A stretch of DNA of 9,183 nucleotides, taken from a bacterium (lineage in GTDB: Bacteria > Bacteroidota > Bacteroidia > Cytophagales > Thermonemataceae). The position numbers were made by a program, and so were the translations under genes. This document shows, one piece after another, positions 6,458 through 9,183 of this stretch (its first letter is position 1; each line of letters starts with the position of its first letter). Below the pieces are notes generated by a model that searched no databases, had not been told where the DNA came from, and saw nothing but the letters and a program-made list of their open reading frames with translations. The stretch covers positions 1-9,183 of the forward strand of contig JANYGM010000327.1 in assembly GCA_025362415.1 (NCBI GenBank), read 5' to 3'.

Positions 6458-8662
6458 ATGCGCTATTTTATTCTATTATTTTTGATGATTTTATGTGAAA
6501 TTAGCGCAGTGAGGCAAGTTTTAGGGCAAAATTTGCCAACAAATCAGCTAAACGGAGAAATAATTACAGAACTCAAAAACCCAGAAGAAAGCTATAATAT
6601 TGGGAGAAACCTTGCTTATTTTTTGGATAAAACTCACCAACTTACCCCAGACCAAATACACGAGGAAAATCTCCCTTTGAACAGCAAATTTGAACTTGTC
6701 AAGGAAGAATGTGTGAGTATGGGACTTACAGACGCTACTTTGTGGTTGCGCCTTAAAATAAAAAACAACTCTAATCTACAAAATTGGTTGCTTTATTGTG
6801 CCAATGGTTTTGTAGATAACATTGATTTGTACCACAAAAACAGCAAAGGAAAATGGATTATTCAAGAAAATGGCATCAACTCTGACCCCACAAAACGTAC
6901 CCTCAACCACCGTTTCCCTACTTTTGTCTTCAATGACCGTGATACCATCACTCGTACTTATTACCTCAAAATAAGGACAAAATCCGCTATGCAAGTGCCT
7001 CTTTATTTGGAGCGTGGTTTTAATTTTTCTCAAAAAAGCCATATTTTGGAGCTTTTATACGGCATTTTTGCAGGAATAATGCTACTTATGATGTTTAGTA
7101 GCCTTTTTAGTGCTATTTCTTTCAAAGATAAAGAGTATTGTTATTATTTTATTTTTGTGCTAGGGTCGTCTGTTTTTTATCTTTCTGTAAGTGGACATTT
7201 GCCACTATACATTTGGAAAGAAAATTATATGGCAGGAAAACTGTTTTTAGGGCTTGGAATGGGTTGTTGGTCTGTTGGTGCAGCACTTTTTACTCGTTCT
7301 TTTTTATATACAAAACGCTACTTTCCCATAATGTCAAAACTTTTAGGTTTTTATGCTATTTATGGAGTTATTATAGGTTTTGCAGCATTTTTTATTGATT
7401 ATATTGACTATATTTATTTAGTTGTTATTGGTGGGAATTTAGGTAATTTGGTGATTTTGATAGCTTGTTGGGTATGTTGGTTGAGAGGTAATACATACGC
7501 AAGATTTATTGCTATTGCGTGGCTTTTTTATATTGTAGGAACAGCATTACTAGCACTTAGCGTGGTAGGAATAATCCCTAGAACGCTTATTACGGCACAT
7601 TTGGGCGAAATATCTTCTGTCTTAGAAATACTACTTTTTTCTATGGCACTTAGCGACAAATACCGCATCATTCAACAAAACAATATCAAACAAAAAATAC
7701 TAGCACAAGAAAAAATAATTAAACTTCAACAAGAAAATAACGAAAATCTTGAGCATAAAGTAGCAGAACGTACACAAGAACTGCAAGCAAAACAAACAGA
7801 AATAGAAGTACAAAATGAAGAACTACGCCAACAGCAGGAAGAACTAGAAGCTAGTGCCAACCAACTTTCAGAGCAAAATAAACTTATTGAAGAAAAAAAT
7901 ACAGAACTGAATATCACAAGTGCGTCTTTGGAGAAAAAAATAAATGAACGTACTTTGCAACTTTCAGAGGCAAACCAAACACTTGTCAGCCAAAATAACC
8001 AATTAGAGCAATTTGGATTTATTACGGCACACAATTTGCGCTCACCTGTGGCGCACCTGATTGGGCTTACAAGCATTTTTAACCTTAAAAATATCAACGA
8101 CCCCACCAACGCAGAAATTATCCCTCGTTTGCGTGCCGCTTCTATTAGGTTAGATGAAGTGATAAGAGATTTGAATATTATTTTGGAAATAAGAAAGGGA
8201 ATTAACCAAAATATGGAACTTATTGACCTGCACGTAGTGTTTAAAAACGTATCTGGTGTGCTAGAAAATGATATTATACATAGTGATGCCATTATTACTA
8301 CTAATTTTGCGCAAGCCCATAAGATATTATTTGTTGATGTTTATATGAAAAGTATTTTGTATAATTTTATTTCTAACGCCATTAAATATGCACACCCAGA
8401 CCGTAAACCAGAAATAATGATTAAAACACGTAAAGAAGGTAGTTTTGTGGTACTTTCTATTACAGATAACGGTTTAGGAATTGATTTGGACAAACATCAA
8501 AGCAAAATATTTGGACTTTATCAACGCTTTCATTTACACAAAGAAGGAAAAGGAATTGGTTTGTATCTTTGCAAAACACAACTAGAAGCACTTGGAGGAC
8601 GTATTACGGTAGAAAGCATACCTAATGAAGGAACGACTTTTCACCTTTATTTTAAAAACTGA
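6458..8662 (+). CDS. 7TMR-DISM sensor histidine kinase
   Basis: The protein is a membrane sensor kinase of 734 residues from the ATG at 6458. I prefer this start to the GTG at 6422 because it begins directly with a signal-peptide-like segment (MRYFILLFLMILC). Residues about 40-190 resemble the extracellular 7TMR-DISM carbohydrate-binding-like domain (LWLRLKIKNNS, FVDNIDLYH, YYLKIRTKS). Residues about 195-400 hold several hydrophobic helices of the 7TM-DISM bundle. A long Gln/Glu-rich coiled coil (about 402-515) joins this to the kinase core. That core has an H-box AHNLRSPVAH (phosphoacceptor H525), an N-box FISNAIKYAHPD (N640), G1 DNGLGID (670-676), F-box FGLYQRF and G2 GKGIGLYL (697-704). 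There is no receiver domain and no response-regulator gene beside it, so its partner is elsewhere. The signal sensed is unknown. The shift of GTG versus ATG start is the main uncertainty. Confidence 0.93.
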   Translation: MRYFILLFLMILCEISAVRQVLGQNLPTNQLNGEIITELKNPEESYNIGRNLAYFLDKTHQLTPDQIHEENLPLNSKFELVKEECVSMGLTDATLWLRLKIKNNSNLQNWLLYCANGFVDNIDLYHKNSKGKWIIQENGINSDPTKRTLNHRFPTFVFNDRDTITRTYYLKIRTKSAMQVPLYLERGFNFSQKSHILELLYGIFAGIMLLMMFSSLFSAISFKDKEYCYYFIFVLGSSVFYLSVSGHLPLYIWKENYMAGKLFLGLGMGCWSVGAALFTRSFLYTKRYFPIMSKLLGFYAIYGVIIGFAAFFIDYIDYIYLVVIGGNLGNLVILIACWVCWLRGNTYARFIAIAWLFYIVGTALLALSVVGIIPRTLITAHLGEISSVLEILLFSMALSDKYRIIQQNNIKQKILAQEKIIKLQQENNENLEHKVAERTQELQAKQTEIEVQNEELRQQQEELEASANQLSEQNKLIEEKNTELNITSASLEKKINERTLQLSEANQTLVSQNNQLEQFGFITAHNLRSPVAHLIGLTSIFNLKNINDPTNAEIIPRLRAASIRLDEVIRDLNIILEIRKGINQNMELIDLHVVFKNVSGVLENDIIHSDAIITTNFAQAHKILFVDVYMKSILYNFISNAIKYAHPDRKPEIMIKTRKEGSFVVLSITDNGLGIDLDKHQSKIFGLYQRFHLHKEGKGIGLYLCKTQLEALGGRITVESIPNEGTTFHLYFKN

Positions 8663-8721
8663 AAATAATTGTGAATTGTGAATTAAATACATTTAGATAA
8701 CGACATTGATATTTTGTATTA

Positions 8722-8734
8722 GTTCCAGCGGAAC
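8722..8734. repeat. Hairpin GTTCC-AGC-GGAAC (outer left)
   Basis: A 5-bp perfect stem with a 3-nt AGC loop in the left arm of the large palindrome. It shares the TCC-AGC-GGA centre with the other hairpins but has its own flanking pair. Confidence 0.85.
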
Positions 8735-8765
8735 GGTATATTTATAGAAATATCATTGTGTTTAT

Positions 8766-8834
8766 ATTTCGCTCCAGCGGAGCGCAATATTTATAAAACT
8801 AGCCCTTGCTAGTGCCGCTCCGCTGGAGCGAAAT
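8766..8834. repeat. Inner inverted repeat with two CGCTCC hairpins and an apical stem
   Basis: ATTTCGCTCCAGCGGAGCG (8766-8784) is repeated exactly, inverted, at 8816-8834. Each arm is itself a hairpin (CGCTCC, a 3-nt AGC or GCT loop, GGAGCG). Between them ACTAGC-CCTT-GCTAGT (8798-8813) forms a further perfect 6-bp stem, the apex of the whole structure. The region could fold as one long stem or as several separate hairpins. Confidence 0.9.
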
Positions 8835-8863
8835 ACATTTTTACCTGTTTTCTATAAATATGC

Positions 8864-8878
8864 CAGTCCGCTGGACTG
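8864..8878. repeat. Hairpin CAGTCC-GCT-GGACTG (outer right)
   Basis: A 6-bp perfect stem with a 3-nt GCT loop, the right-arm counterpart of the hairpin at 8722-8734. The bases outside the TCC/GGA core differ from the left one, yet pairing is retained within each. Confidence 0.85.
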
Positions 8879-8923
8879 TAATACAAACTAACAATGTCGT
8901 TATCTAATTGTACTTTGTATTTC

Positions 8924-8958
8924 AACTCACAACTCAAAACTCACAACTCAAAACTCAA
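8924..8958. repeat. 7-bp tandem repeat, five copies, just before comA
   Basis: Five consecutive heptamers read AACTCAC, AACTCAA, AACTCAC, AACTCAA, AACTCAA. The array ends three bases before the comA start codon, so it forms its 5' leader. Two inverted copies of a related heptamer (TTGTGAA) lie at 8669-8682 on the other side of the large palindrome. Confidence 0.85.
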
Positions 8959-8961
8959 AAA

Positions 8962-9183
8962 ATGAATTATAATTTAGATTTTATTCCAGAACGTACCGCA
9001 AAACCTCGCCAATCAGGGCTTACAATGATGATGGACAAGGGACTTAGCCGCAGAGAAGTAGAAGATATGATAGAAACTTCTGGAAATTATATTGATGTAG
9101 CAAAACTTGGTTGGGCAACCTCTTTTGTTACGCCTACTCTAGCCCAAAAACTGGATATTTACCGCAACGCAGGTATTCCTGCA
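8962..9183 (+). CDS. comA: Phosphosulfolactate synthase, 5' part (runs off the right edge)
   Basis: The first 74 residues are present and the frame is open at the window end. The sequence FIPERTAKPRQSGLTMMMDKG (8-28), the ETSGNYIDVAKLGWATSFV stretch (38-56) and the following LAQKLDIYRNAGIP match the N-terminus of the ComA family as I know it. This enzyme joins sulfite to phosphoenolpyruvate to give (2R)-phospho-3-sulfolactate. In methanogens it is the first step of coenzyme M synthesis; bacterial homologues make sulfolactate-type sulfonates. The exact product pathway here cannot be told from the fragment. The ATG at 8962 follows an A-rich run and the heptamer repeats, with no Shine-Dalgarno sequence. 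The catalytic residues further downstream are outside the window. Confidence 0.85.
   Translation, partial: MNYNLDFIPERTAKPRQSGLTMMMDKGLSRREVEDMIETSGNYIDVAKLGWATSFVTPTLAQKLDIYRNAGIPA

Larger units (their letters stand above)
8669..8958. mobile_element. Large nested inverted-repeat element, MITE-like, filling the intergenic gap
   Basis: Almost the whole gap between the kinase and comA is one imperfect palindrome. The core ends are a perfect 16-bp inverted repeat: TTAGATAACGACATTG at 8693-8708 and its complement at 8892-8907. Similarity continues inward for about 60 bases (GTATTA...TCCAGCGGA...TATATTTATAGAAA) and outward with a few mismatches. Inside lie a second inverted pair, four short GC-rich hairpins and an apical stem. 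Outermost are 7-bp repeats in opposite orientations (TTGTGAA twice at 8669-8682, AACTCAM five times at 8924-8958). No protein is encoded. It may be a non-autonomous transposable element or a structured transcribed repeat; no target duplication is clear. Confidence 0.75.

Noticed and set aside
8886..8961. Bacteroidota-type promoter for comA (TACTTTG near 8911)
   Set aside because: The TA-to-TTTG spacing is one base short of the TAnnTTTG pattern and no properly spaced upstream TTG element was found.

Overview
The window is A+T-rich bacterial DNA, most likely from a member of the Bacteroidota and probably the order Cytophagales. The evidence is a 7TMR-DISM histidine kinase with an HNLRSP-type H-box, a bacterial phosphosulfolactate synthase (ComA) gene, A-rich start contexts without clear Shine-Dalgarno sequences, and intergenic TCC-AGC-GGA hairpins. 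The taxonomic call is inference. All genes seen lie on the + strand.

Layout: 1-166 is non-coding, with a possible insertion-sequence end at the left edge. 167-1546 encodes a phospholipase-D-fold (HKD) protein that may be a nuclease. 1672-3633 encodes a single-chain restriction-modification enzyme, a C5-cytosine DNA methyltransferase fused to a HpaII-type restriction endonuclease. 3664-5922 encodes a complete RelA/SpoT (p)ppGpp synthetase/hydrolase, followed by a strong hairpin terminator at 5928-5972. 5987-6234 is a 21-bp tandem-repeat array made of two repeat families. 6458-8662 encodes a membrane hybrid-free 7TMR-DISM histidine kinase. About 8669-8958 is a large nested inverted-repeat element with compensated hairpins, edged by 7-bp repeats. 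8962 to the right edge is the start of comA.

The main discovery candidate is the way the restriction-modification gene sits in front of spoT. A perfect 51-bp direct repeat (1598-1648 and 3634-3684) flanks it, and this repeat is the 30 bases upstream of spoT plus its first seven codons. The second copy starts on the base after the restriction-modification stop codon. The first copy opens a 15-codon truncated SpoT reading frame whose stop overlaps the methyltransferase start (ATGA). The simplest reading is that a compact cassette of about 2 kb inserted into the 5' end of spoT with a long target duplication. It took over spoT's transcription and translation start, while the second copy rebuilt an intact spoT downstream. 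No integrase or transposase lies inside the cassette. No CCGG, the HpaII site, was found by eye anywhere in the window, which agrees with the predicted specificity.

Functionally, the left half looks like defence (PLD-fold protein plus fused restriction-modification enzyme) now joined transcriptionally to the stringent-response gene. The right half is an independent sensor kinase and the beginning of a sulfonate-metabolism gene.
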